Source: Planctomycetota bacterium
GTDB lineage: Bacteria > Planctomycetota > Phycisphaerae > Phycisphaerales > UBA1924
Length of the DNA: 14,172 nucleotides
Assembly (NCBI GenBank): GCA_023429345.1
Contig: JAEYVB010000145.1
Coordinates: 1-14,172 of the forward strand
Direction: 5' to 3'
Below are positions 6,137 through 13,389 of the stretch, piece after piece. Each line of letters opens with the position of its first letter. The stretch's first letter is position 1. A model generated the notes under the pieces. The model was not told the DNA's origin. It did no database searches and saw only the letters and a program-made list of their open reading frames with translations. Position numbers and translations under genes: made by a program.

Positions 6137-7966
6137 ATGCACTCAGCAAGGACGCTGGCGTGGCTATCGGCCTGCTCGGTCGCGTCCGGGTTGCCCGCCG
6201 AAGCAGGCGGCCAAGATAGTGTCGCGGCCGCCCTCGGAGCGGGCACCCCCCGCCCATGCCAGATCCTTGGCCCGGACCTGACGGGCGAGAGCGTCTACAC
6301 CCCCGCGACCTGGCCGGGAGGCGTCGTCCCCTACGAGTTTGACGCCAACGTCAACGCCCTCAAGCGCCAGCAGTTTCGAGCCGCCGCCGAACAGATCCAG
6401 CAGGCCGCGGCCGTCACCTTCGTCGAGCGGACCGGCGAGGTCGACTACCTGCACATCCAGTACGCCGCGGCCAACGGGGCCTACGTCGGACGGCAGGGCG
6501 GCCCCCAGATGCTCTACCTCTACGACTGGGATTACTCGTACATCATCGTGCATGAGCTGATGCACTGCCTCGGGTTCTTTCACGAGCACCAGCGCCCGGA
6601 TCGGGACAGCCACATCACCGTTCACCCCTGTAATGTCGTGGAGGTCCTTTGCCAGGGCGGTGTGCCCACACAACCCGGGACGGTCTACCAGAGCAACTTC
6701 GCCATCGTGAACACGGGGCTGGAGGCGGGTCCCTACGACTACGACTCGCTCCTGCACTACGCCGCCTGTGATTACTCCACCTTCTGCGCGCCGTACGGCA
6801 CATGCCTGTGCCCATCGGCCTGCCAGACCATTTCGGCGCCGCAACCTATCGGCCAGACGATCGGGCTCAGCGCCGGGGACATCGCCGGCCTGCGGTTCCT
6901 GTACTCGTGGCAGCGACCGACGGTGGGGGGCCCCTCGGAACGGTCCGGGCACGCTCTCGCGTTCGACACCGCCCGAGAGTCGCTGGTCCTATTTGGCGGG
7001 CGGGCGGGGTCGATGCTTTCGGCTCAGACATGGGAATGGTCTCAGGAGTCATGGACGCTCCGAGCTGCCGGCGGCGGCCCCGCGCCGCGCGAGCGCCACA
7101 CCCTCGCCTACGACAGCGTCCGATCGCGGACGGTTCTCTTCGGCGGGATGGGGGGCGCTGGGGGGGCGATGGGCGATACGTGGGAATGGAATGGCAGCGC
7201 GTGGGCCCAGCGGACCGGGTCCGGGCCCACGCCCCGATACAGCGCCGCGAGCGACTTTGATAGCGGCCGGGGAGTGCTCGTGGTGTTCGGCGGCCGCGGC
7301 GGCTCGGATAACGGCGACACGTGGGAATGGGACGGTTCTGCCTGGTCGCTCAAGGCGACCGCCGGCCCGTCACCCCGCCATGACCATGCCATGGCCTACG
7401 ACCCCTCCCGAGGCCGGATTGTGCTGTTCGGCGGCAACAACGCATCGGGCGTGCTGGGAGACACATGGGAGTGGGACGGGGCCGGCTGGTTGCTGCGCTC
7501 GACCGCCGGCCCCTCGCCGCGGAGGGGGCACGCGATGGCTTTCGATGCCGTCCGCGGGCGCGCGCTGGTTTTCGGCGGCGCCGGCGGTGGGGGGGAGGCC
7601 CTGCAGGATACATGGGAGTGGGACGGCACGGACTGGGAGCAGCGATGCGCGACCGGACCATCACCGCGGATATACGCCCGGATGGCGTTCGACAGCGCCG
7701 CTCGGGAGGTTGTCCTCTTCGGCGGGGCCGAGGGCACCACTCCCCTGAACGACACATGGACCCTGCGCGGCCCCGCCGATTGCTACCCGAACTGCGACGG
7801 TTCCTCGGTCCAGCCCCTGCTGAACGTCGCCGACTTCACGTGCTATCTTCAACGGTTCGCCGCCGGGAACGCCTGGGCCAACTGCGACGGCAGCACGGCA
7901 GCACCCGCCCTCAACGTTGCCGACTTCACCTGTTTCCTGCAGCGGTTCGCCGCCGGTTGCGAGTGA
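6137..7966 (+). CDS. secreted astacin-like zinc metalloprotease with kelch repeats and terminal dockerin-like module
   Basis: This is a 609-residue exported protein. Residues 1-23 form a signal peptide, with probable cleavage after PAEA. Residues about 45-258 form an M12A (astacin-like) peptidase. The zinc site is HELMHCLGFFHEHQRPDRD at 139-157, matching HExxHxxGxxHExxRxDRD. The Met-turn position reads SLLHY at 204-208 instead of the usual SxMHY, so the tyrosine ligand is kept but the methionine is leucine. Residues about 264-548 hold six kelch-type repeats of 47-50 residues, each with a (V/L)FGG strand and a DTWEW-like motif, predicted to close a six-bladed propeller. Residues 549-609 carry two near-identical 26-residue NCDGS...LNVADFTC units and end in Gly-Cys-Glu. 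Such paired modules are common C-terminal tags in Phycisphaerae secreted proteins. The gene stands alone and converges on the ABC permease gene with one base between stops. Substrate and propeller ligand are unknown. Confidence 0.92.
   Translation: MHSARTLAWLSACSVASGLPAEAGGQDSVAAALGAGTPRPCQILGPDLTGESVYTPATWPGGVVPYEFDANVNALKRQQFRAAAEQIQQAAAVTFVERTGEVDYLHIQYAAANGAYVGRQGGPQMLYLYDWDYSYIIVHELMHCLGFFHEHQRPDRDSHITVHPCNVVEVLCQGGVPTQPGTVYQSNFAIVNTGLEAGPYDYDSLLHYAACDYSTFCAPYGTCLCPSACQTISAPQPIGQTIGLSAGDIAGLRFLYSWQRPTVGGPSERSGHALAFDTARESLVLFGGRAGSMLSAQTWEWSQESWTLRAAGGGPAPRERHTLAYDSVRSRTVLFGGMGGAGGAMGDTWEWNGSAWAQRTGSGPTPRYSAASDFDSGRGVLVVFGGRGGSDNGDTWEWDGSAWSLKATAGPSPRHDHAMAYDPSRGRIVLFGGNNASGVLGDTWEWDGAGWLLRSTAGPSPRRGHAMAFDAVRGRALVFGGAGGGGEALQDTWEWDGTDWEQRCATGPSPRIYARMAFDSAAREVVLFGGAEGTTPLNDTWTLRGPADCYPNCDGSSVQPLLNVADFTCYLQRFAAGNAWANCDGSTAAPALNVADFTCFLQRFAAGCE
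6906..7772 (+). repeat. six tandem kelch-coding repeats
   Basis: The coding DNA repeats a unit of about 141-150 bp. The Thr-Trp-Glu-Trp codons recur at 7028, 7178, 7319, 7463 and 7610, and the degenerate sixth copy (Thr-Trp-Thr-Leu) is at 7754. Each unit has a Gly-Pro-Ser/Thr/Ala-Pro-Arg turn, an aromatic-Asp strand and a Val/Leu-Phe-Gly-Gly strand. DNA identity between copies is only local, around the ACATGGGAATGG-like core, so expansion is not recent. Confidence 0.8.
7790..7957 (+). repeat. tandem dockerin-like 26-residue repeat pair
   Basis: Two units, 7790-7867 and 7880-7957, are offset by 90 bp. They encode NCDGSSVQPLLNVADFTCYL and NCDGSTAAPALNVADFTCFL, each followed by QRFAAG. The Asp/Asn/Ser-rich start is consistent with a calcium loop of an EF-hand-like dockerin unit. 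Each copy has two cysteines, one in NCDG and one in FTC. This is the pattern of the so-called GC-type dockerin end of planctomycete secreted proteins (recalled family, not searched). Confidence 0.8.
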
Positions 7967-7967
7967 C

Positions 7968-10823
7968 TCAGCCCCTCATCGAGGCGAGCAGATCGCGGGG
8001 CCGTTTGCGGTTCAGCCGCCAGATCGCCGGCCAGGCCGCCAGGAGCGAGAGCGACAGGATGATCCACCACCCCGCGAGGATCGGCAGCGGCGGCGGGCGG
8101 AGCTCCAGGGACAGGCCCATCAGCAGGCGGTAGAGCCGCTGCCCGGCCCACGACCCCTGCACCCCCATCATCGTTCCGAGCACGCACGCGGTGAGCGCGA
8201 TCAGGACCGCCTCGCCGATCACAAGCCGGTTCAGCAGCCCCCGCTGCGCCCCGACCGCCCGCAGCACGCCAAACTCGAACTGCCGTGCTTCGATCCCGGC
8301 GACGATCAGGTTCGCCACGCCGAAGCACGCCACGAGCATCGCCACGAAGGCGATCGTGGTCACCGCGATGAGTCCGCCGCGGGCGAAAAGGTTGATCTGA
8401 TCCTTGATCTGCCGTCCCGAGCCGGCGTCGAGTATCCCGTAGGGGAGGAGTTCGCGTCGGATGTCGGCGAGCACGCTCGCGTCCTGTTCAGGGCGGACGC
8501 GGTCCGTGAACATGACCTGGATCAGGTGGATGGGAGCCTCTCCGCCGCCGAAGAACTTCTCCTTCATGTCGGCGCGCGACCCGAACACCGCGTGGACCGC
8601 CTGGTCCATGTAGTCCTCACCGACGTTGAAGAACTTGCTCGCGACCTCGAGCCCGGGTGATGAAACAACCCCCACAATCTCGAAGGTGTGTTCCTCGCTG
8701 TTCTGCTTCGCCGTAAAGGTCGAACCGACGCCCAGGCCTTTGGCGTGCAGAAACTCGCGAGCGACGATGACAGCGCCGCCTTCTTCGAGCCGCCGCATCG
8801 CCGTCTCGGGATCCCCCTGCACCCACGTGAGCCTGCTCATCTTGAAGAAGGGTTCGGGATCGAACCCCACGAACGTCGTCTTGTACTGCTGGAGCGCCCG
8901 GACCCCGAAGACGTCCGTTTCCACGGGGTGCAGCGTGATGGCCGCGGTGGACCTGACCACATCGGTCATCGAGTCGAGCTTCGCCTGCGCTTCTTCCGGC
9001 AGGTTCAGGCCGGAGACGAACGCGTCCGGGAAATCGATCTTGTGAAGCCAGTCGCGGAGCATCGCCCCGCCGTTGGTCCAGATGGCGACCATCAGCGCCA
9101 GTCCGGCCATCAGGGCCCCGGCGGTGAAGCCGTGCCGGTACGGCGTCGCCGACACCGTCCTCGCCAGCACCTTGCGCGGCAGCCCCAGCACCAGCGAAAC
9201 GACTCCGCCCAGCAGCCACGAGAGCAGCAGGACCACCGGGACGCCAAGCAGGAAGTACCCGATCGCCATCAGCGGCAGCCCCGCGGTGGCGTAGCCCCAG
9301 AACACCACCTGCCCGTCGCTCGGAAGTCCCACGATCAGGAGCTGGCAGACCAGACACAGGAGCCCGGCCGCGGTCACGATCACAACCCCCCGCGGCCGCG
9401 GCAGGACCGCCCGCGAAGCGAGGGCCTCCAGCGGCGACATTCGGGACACCTTCCACGCCGGCCACGCAGCGCCGATCAGGCCTGAAACGAGCGAGCCCGC
9501 CGCTCCCAGCAGGACGCCCAGGGGAGAGAAGACGAACCCGGTAGGGAGTTGCTCGCCAAGAATGATCGTCAGCAGCCACGCGAGCGCCACCCCAAGCGGC
9601 ACTCCGACCAGGGCTCCGCCGAGCCCGACCAGCAACCCCACAACGAGCTGCACGCGGGCCAGCTGAATGCGCTGGGCGCCGATGCAGCGCATGATCGCCA
9701 GCTCCCGCTGGCGCTCCGCGACGTTGGTTGTGAGCCCCGTCATGATGATGAACGCCGCCGAGAGGAACGCCATCACCGTCGCCAGCACCATCCCGAGCTG
9801 GCTGGACTCCATGTTCTTGTCGAGGCCGGAGGTGATCTTCTGCGTCGTCTGGAGCAGAAGCCCCTTCGGCAAATCGCCCTTGTGCTCCGCGACGACCGCC
9901 GCGGGGTCTGCTTGCTTCGGCAGGGCGATATCGATCTGGCTGAGACCGTCCTGATTCACGACATCCTGCAGGCCGCGCAGGGTCATGTAGGCCTGGGCAC
10001 GCCCGCCGAGCGGGGGTTGCGCGGCGATGCCGACCACCCGGAGCGTGCGGGGCTTCTGGAACGTCGGCAGGGTGAAGCTCTGCCCAACCATCGTGTACTG
10101 CCGTATGACGTCGACCTCGTCGCCGATCCGAACGCCCTGCGAGGCGTTGACCGTCGCGGCTTCCTGGGCGTCCAGCATCGCCGCGGGGACCGCCGCCGGC
10201 GTCCCCTCGCGCAGCGCTTTCTTCGTGGGCACCGCCAGCGGGATGAACCCGTCCCGCTTGTCCGCCTCCAGCGCGTATTCCCCCCCAAGGCGGTAGGCCA
10301 GGAGCGCATCGATCACGATCTCGCCCTCGTTCTGGGCCAACCGGCCGGCCAGCAGTCGCGGCGGCGGCGCCAAAACAGACGCCCAGTACGACCCTCCGGA
10401 CGAGCCTCGCGCGGTCGCCTCGGGCAGGGCCAGGTGCGTCGAACTGTTCGCGATGGCGCTCGAGGCCAGGACCCGCTCTCGTCGGACGAAGCCGCTCTCC
10501 GATCCCTCCAGCAGGGGCCGCCGCACGCTCAGCGCGAGAGGCGCCTGCAGGCGGCCGACCGCCGCCGCGATTTCGGGCCAGCGACGCACATCTTCGAGGA
10601 CCGCCTCCGGGAGCACTCGCCCGTTCGCCGCCGGCTGAACCACAAGGTCCGCCGCGCCCACAGTGGCGGCCACCTGCTGGTGGATCGCCCCGTGCACAGA
10701 GGACATCGCGCACGCCACGCACACGATCAGGGCCGCCGAGAGCGCCACCGCACCCGCCAGCAGAGCGCTCCGGCTACGCCGCTCGGACAAGCTGTTGATA
10801 GCGAGCCGCCACGCCGCTGACAT
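7968..10823 (-). CDS. ABC transporter permease, double FtsX-domain (LolC/E-MacB type)
   Basis: This 951-residue inner-membrane permease works with the ATPase encoded just upstream. TM1 is at about 18-40 and is followed by a large periplasmic domain (about 41-340). The first FtsX unit is at about 343-470: a TM run, cytoplasmic ERQRELAIMRCIGAQ coupling segment, and further TMs ending in WPAWKVSRMSPLEALASR. A middle membrane region (about 480-585) leads to a second periplasmic domain. The second FtsX unit is at 817-951 and contains EARQFEFGVLRAVGAQRG and ends WPAIWRLNRKRPRDLLASMRG. Duplicated FtsX proteins of this size are typical of export systems that pull lipoproteins, peptides or lipids from the membrane. 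The actual substrate cannot be read from sequence. A strong GGAGGG lies 5 bases before the ATG, and the ATG sits 48-50 bases inside the ATPase gene's 3' end, so translation is probably coupled. Confidence 0.94.
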   Translation of the reverse strand: MSAAWRLAINSLSERRSRSALLAGAVALSAALIVCVACAMSSVHGAIHQQVAATVGAADLVVQPAANGRVLPEAVLEDVRRWPEIAAAVGRLQAPLALSVRRPLLEGSESGFVRRERVLASSAIANSSTHLALPEATARGSSGGSYWASVLAPPPRLLAGRLAQNEGEIVIDALLAYRLGGEYALEADKRDGFIPLAVPTKKALREGTPAAVPAAMLDAQEAATVNASQGVRIGDEVDVIRQYTMVGQSFTLPTFQKPRTLRVVGIAAQPPLGGRAQAYMTLRGLQDVVNQDGLSQIDIALPKQADPAAVVAEHKGDLPKGLLLQTTQKITSGLDKNMESSQLGMVLATVMAFLSAAFIIMTGLTTNVAERQRELAIMRCIGAQRIQLARVQLVVGLLVGLGGALVGVPLGVALAWLLTIILGEQLPTGFVFSPLGVLLGAAGSLVSGLIGAAWPAWKVSRMSPLEALASRAVLPRPRGVVIVTAAGLLCLVCQLLIVGLPSDGQVVFWGYATAGLPLMAIGYFLLGVPVVLLLSWLLGGVVSLVLGLPRKVLARTVSATPYRHGFTAGALMAGLALMVAIWTNGGAMLRDWLHKIDFPDAFVSGLNLPEEAQAKLDSMTDVVRSTAAITLHPVETDVFGVRALQQYKTTFVGFDPEPFFKMSRLTWVQGDPETAMRRLEEGGAVIVAREFLHAKGLGVGSTFTAKQNSEEHTFEIVGVVSSPGLEVASKFFNVGEDYMDQAVHAVFGSRADMKEKFFGGGEAPIHLIQVMFTDRVRPEQDASVLADIRRELLPYGILDAGSGRQIKDQINLFARGGLIAVTTIAFVAMLVACFGVANLIVAGIEARQFEFGVLRAVGAQRGLLNRLVIGEAVLIALTACVLGTMMGVQGSWAGQRLYRLLMGLSLELRPPPLPILAGWWIILSLSLLAAWPAIWRLNRKRPRDLLASMRG

Positions 10824-11595
10824 CCAGTCCCTCCGTATCGATGGTCCCGGTCACCCGCCCGTCGCTCAGGACGAAAATGCGACGGCAGTGCACCGCGGCC
10901 GCGGGCTCGTGCGTCACCATCACGATGGTCGTACCGCTCGCCGCGGCCAGGTCTCCCAAGAGCCGCCAGAGCTTCCCCGCGCTGACCGAATCCAGGTTTC
11001 CGGTGGGTTCGTCGGCGAGGATCACCGGGGGTGAAAACAGGAGGGCGCGGGCGATTGCCACCCGCTGCTGCTCGCCGCCGGAGAGGGCGTCGGGGCGGTG
11101 GTCCGCCCGCGCGGCCACACCCAGCCGCTCCAGCAGCTCTTCGCTGCGCCTCTTCAGGACCTTCGGATCGTCCCCCGCCAGGACCCCGGGGAGTTCCACG
11201 TTCTCCCGGGCGGTCAGCGTGGGGATCAGGTTGAACTGCTGGAACACGATCCCGAGCTGCCGGCGGCGGAAGATGGTGGCCGCCCGCTCGTCCATGGAAT
11301 GGATGGGCACGCCGCCGATCCGGATTTCTCCGGCATCCGGGCGGTCGAGGGAGGCCAGAAGATGGAGCAGGGTGGACTTGCCGCTGCCCGAATGCCCCAT
11401 GATTGCGTAGAACCCCGGCTGGGCGATCTCCAGGTCGACACCCCGGAGGGCGGGGATCTCGCGATTGCCCAGCCGGTAGCTCTTCTGGACCCCTATACAG
11501 GAGATCGCCGGCTTTGAGCCGGGTTCCTCCTGGCCAGAATGGGCCGCTTCACCGGTGGTTGTCGGGGAGCCCGCGGGACGCATGGTCCCAATCAT
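10774..11595 (-). CDS. ABC transporter ATP-binding protein (LolD/MacB family)
   Basis: From the ATG at 11595 the protein has 273 residues. Walker A GHSGSGKST is at 67-75 and the Q-loop FQQFN around 118-122. The signature LSGGEQQR is at 171-178, Walker B VILADEPTGNLD at 191-202 and the H-loop VTHEP at 227-231. The DEPTGNLDS sequence and the LRGVDLEI start are typical of the LolD/MacB/FtsE-like exporter group. About 30 low-complexity residues rich in Gly, Thr, Ser and Glu precede the domain. ATGs at 11595 and 11583 are both possible, with no convincing ribosome-binding site before either. The open frame extends upstream to 11766 but would run through the atpD promoter region. The gene's stop (TAG, 10774-10776) lies inside the permease gene, the usual arrangement for a two-gene exporter operon. 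Energy from ATP hydrolysis drives the permease. Confidence 0.93.
   Translation of the reverse strand: MIGTMRPAGSPTTTGEAAHSGQEEPGSKPAISCIGVQKSYRLGNREIPALRGVDLEIAQPGFYAIMGHSGSGKSTLLHLLASLDRPDAGEIRIGGVPIHSMDERAATIFRRRQLGIVFQQFNLIPTLTARENVELPGVLAGDDPKVLKRRSEELLERLGVAARADHRPDALSGGEQQRVAIARALLFSPPVILADEPTGNLDSVSAGKLWRLLGDLAAASGTTIVMVTHEPAAAVHCRRIFVLSDGRVTGTIDTEGLDVSGVAARYQQLVRAA
10829..10834 (-). promoter_or_regulatory. strong ribosome-binding site of the ABC permease
   Basis: On the minus strand GGAGGG ends 5 bases before the permease ATG at 10823. It lies inside the ATPase coding region, so the permease can be translated from the same transcript even without coupling. It fixes the start at MSAAWRLAINSL. 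Confidence 0.75.
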
Positions 11596-11789
11596 TGGGC
11601 GGCCGTGCCCCCAAGCTTCACTGATCCGAAAGATTCCCTGCCGTCGATCGGCGGAGCCCCGTTCTGGACGTGGGCAAAGTGGTCGATGCGGGGGCTGCCC
11701 GCTATCCTTATCACCCCCCCGGATCCGGGCCCCGTGCCCGGCCGCGGCACCCCTGGACTCATTCACAGGAACGGCAGGAAACCACCGCT
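11596..11789 (+). promoter_or_regulatory. divergent atpD / ABC exporter control region with -10 candidate
   Basis: This 194-bp region lies between the divergent starts. GCTATCCT at 11701-11708 contains a good TATCCT -10 hexamer (11703-11708) on the plus strand. It would give an atpD leader of about 75 bases. No clear -35 is visible. The leader contains a 12-bp perfect palindrome CCCGGATCCGGG (11718-11729) and further GC stems to about 11752, which could fold in the 5' UTR. The -10 position inside the upstream extension of the atpD frame argues that the frame's earlier ATG at 11670 is not used. No equally good promoter was found for the minus-strand exporter. Confidence 0.45.
11776..11780 (+). 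promoter_or_regulatory. ribosome-binding site AGGAA for atpD
   Basis: AGGAA ends 9 bases before the ATG at 11790. It supports the start MPTATQATGSTGEINQVIGS over an in-frame ATG at 11670, whose 40 extra residues are Pro/Arg/His-rich and unlike the beta subunit. Confidence 0.7.
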
Positions 11790-13250
11790 ATGCCCACCGC
11801 CACGCAGGCTACCGGCTCGACCGGCGAGATCAACCAGGTCATCGGCTCCACCTTCGACGTGCAGTTTCCCGAGGACCGGCTCCCGGAGATCTACAACGCC
11901 GTCCGCATCGAGGCGGACACCCCCGTCGGGAAGCTGGCGCTGACCGGCGAGGTGCAGCAGCACCTTGGCGGCGGGCGCGTCCGCTGCGTCGCCTTGGGCT
12001 CGACCGACGGCCTCCGCCGCGGCATGACTGCCCTGGATACCGGCGGCCCGGTGATGGTCCCGGTCGGCGAGCGGGTGCTTGGGCGTGTGTTCAACCTGCT
12101 GGGGGACCCGATCGACAAGCTCCCCGCGCCCGAGGGCGTCGACCGCCGCCCGATCCACAAGGCGCCGCCCGAGTTCATGGCGCTCAACCCCAACACCGAG
12201 ATCCTGGTGACGGGCATCAAGGTCATTGACCTGCTCTGCCCCTTTGTCCGCGGCGGCAAGATCGGCCTCTTCGGCGGTGCCGGCGTCGGCAAGACGGTCA
12301 TCATCCAGGAGATGATCGCTCGAGTGGCCCGCGAGTTCGGCGGCTACAGCGTGTTCTGCGGCGTCGGCGAGCGCACCCGCGAGGGCAACGACCTCTGGCG
12401 GGAAATGAAGGAGGCGGAGTACACCGACGAGAACGGCAATAAGGCTCACGTCATCGACAAGGTGGCCATGGTGTTCGGCCAGATGAACGAGCCCCCGGGC
12501 GCCCGTCTCCGCGTCGCCCTCTCCGGCCTGACCATGGCCGAGGAGTTCCGCGACCACTCCGGCAAGGAGACGATGATCTTCGTGGACAACATCTTCCGCT
12601 TCACCCAGGCGGGGTCCGAGGTGTCGGCCCTCCTCGGGCGTATGCCCAGCGCGGTGGGTTACCAGCCCACCCTGAGCACGGAGATGGGCGAGCTTCAGGA
12701 GCGGATTACCTCGACCGACAAGGGCGCCATCACCTCGGTGCAGGCCATCTATGTGCCCGCCGACGACCTGACGGACCCCGCTCCGGCGACGGCCTTCGGC
12801 CACCTCGACGCCTTCGTCGTGCTCGCCCGCGGCATCGCCGAGAAGGGCATCTTCCCGGCCGTCGATCCGCTGGCCTCGACCTCGCGGATCCTGGACCCCG
12901 GCATCATCGGTGAGCGGCACTACCGCGTCGCCACCCGGGTGCAGCGGATCCTCCAGCGGTACAAGGACCTCCAGGACATCATCGCCATCCTCGGCGTCGA
13001 CGAGCTTTCCGAAGAGGACAAGCAGACCGTCGCCCGGGCCCGCAAGATCGAGCGGTTCCTTTCGCAGCCGTTCTTCGTGGCCGAGGTGTTCACCGGCTTC
13101 AGCGGCGTGTACACCCCCCTCGAGCAGACGATCGACAGCTTCGAGCGCCTGGCCAACGGCGAGGGCGACGACCTGCCCGAGAGCGCCTTCATGTACGTCG
13201 GCAACCTCGACGAGGCGAAGGCCAAGGCCGCGAAGATGGCCCAAGGCTGA
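11790..13250 (+). CDS. atpD: F1F0 ATP synthase beta subunit
   Basis: This is the catalytic subunit of F1, hydrolysing or synthesising ATP at the alpha/beta interface. The protein has 486 residues from the ATG at 11790. The P-loop GGAGVGKT is at 162-169, with catalytic Glu194 in GERTREGND. Walker B IFVDNIFRF is at 263-271. The signature PAVDPLASTS is at 356-365, and the DELSEED motif that contacts the rotor is intact at 404-410. Compared with about 460 residues in E. coli, it has a longer N-terminus and a short insert (about residues 211-224, YTDENGNKAHVIDK) after GNDLWREMKEAE. All other conserved blocks are present. Normally atpD sits between atpG and atpC. Here it has its own probable promoter and a terminator directly behind it, and its neighbours are an ABC exporter and a surface protein. 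Confidence 0.98.
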   Translation: MPTATQATGSTGEINQVIGSTFDVQFPEDRLPEIYNAVRIEADTPVGKLALTGEVQQHLGGGRVRCVALGSTDGLRRGMTALDTGGPVMVPVGERVLGRVFNLLGDPIDKLPAPEGVDRRPIHKAPPEFMALNPNTEILVTGIKVIDLLCPFVRGGKIGLFGGAGVGKTVIIQEMIARVAREFGGYSVFCGVGERTREGNDLWREMKEAEYTDENGNKAHVIDKVAMVFGQMNEPPGARLRVALSGLTMAEEFRDHSGKETMIFVDNIFRFTQAGSEVSALLGRMPSAVGYQPTLSTEMGELQERITSTDKGAITSVQAIYVPADDLTDPAPATAFGHLDAFVVLARGIAEKGIFPAVDPLASTSRILDPGIIGERHYRVATRVQRILQRYKDLQDIIAILGVDELSEEDKQTVARARKIERFLSQPFFVAEVFTGFSGVYTPLEQTIDSFERLANGEGDDLPESAFMYVGNLDEAKAKAAKMAQG

Positions 13251-13281
13251 TCAGAAACGACCAGCTTGTCAAACGACTTCT

Positions 13282-13310
13282 AGCCCCGGCCCGGCCGGGG
13301 CTCTTTCGTT
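13282..13310 (+). terminator. rho-independent terminator of atpD
   Basis: There is a perfect 9-bp stem AGCCCCGGC (13282-13290) / GCCGGGGCT (13294-13302) with loop CCG. It is followed by CTTTCGTT, a short T-rich tail. It lies 31 bases after the atpD stop, which makes atpD a single-gene transcript. Confidence 0.85.
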
Positions 13311-13325
13311 GGGGATGCAGTGCGT

Positions 13326-13361
13326 AAAAAAGAAGCGGGCCCCGGGGTTGCCGGGGCCCGC
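13326..13361 (-). terminator. rho-independent terminator of the minus-strand sorting-tail protein gene
   Basis: There is a perfect 11-bp stem GCGGGCCCCGG (13335-13345) / CCGGGGCCCGC (13351-13361) with a 5-base loop. On the minus strand the stem is followed by TTCTTTTTTA, a good T-tract. It lies about 28 bases beyond the stop of the gene at 13390-13908. It abuts the atpD terminator, so the two convergent genes have separate terminators. Confidence 0.88.
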
Positions 13362-13389
13362 GTGTAGTTCAAACCGAAGTGCCGTGCGA

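Noticed and set aside
6906..7772. Regularly spaced repeats considered as a CRISPR-like or satellite array
   Set aside because: The repeats are in one reading frame, encode kelch units of 47-50 residues, and are too divergent at DNA level for CRISPR.
9549..10820. Long plus-strand open frame opposite the ABC permease
   Set aside because: It is rich in Arg, His, Gln and Asp with no hydrophobic core, and the opposite strand encodes a coherent double-FtsX permease with a strong ribosome-binding site.
11670..11789. N-terminal extension of atpD from an ATG at 11670
   Set aside because: The 40 residues are unlike any beta-subunit N-terminus, contain the likely -10 element, and are followed by a good ribosome-binding site for the ATG at 11790.
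11763..13244. Long minus-strand open frame opposite atpD
   Set aside because: atpD on the plus strand is unmistakable. The antisense translation is compositionally biased and has no domain.
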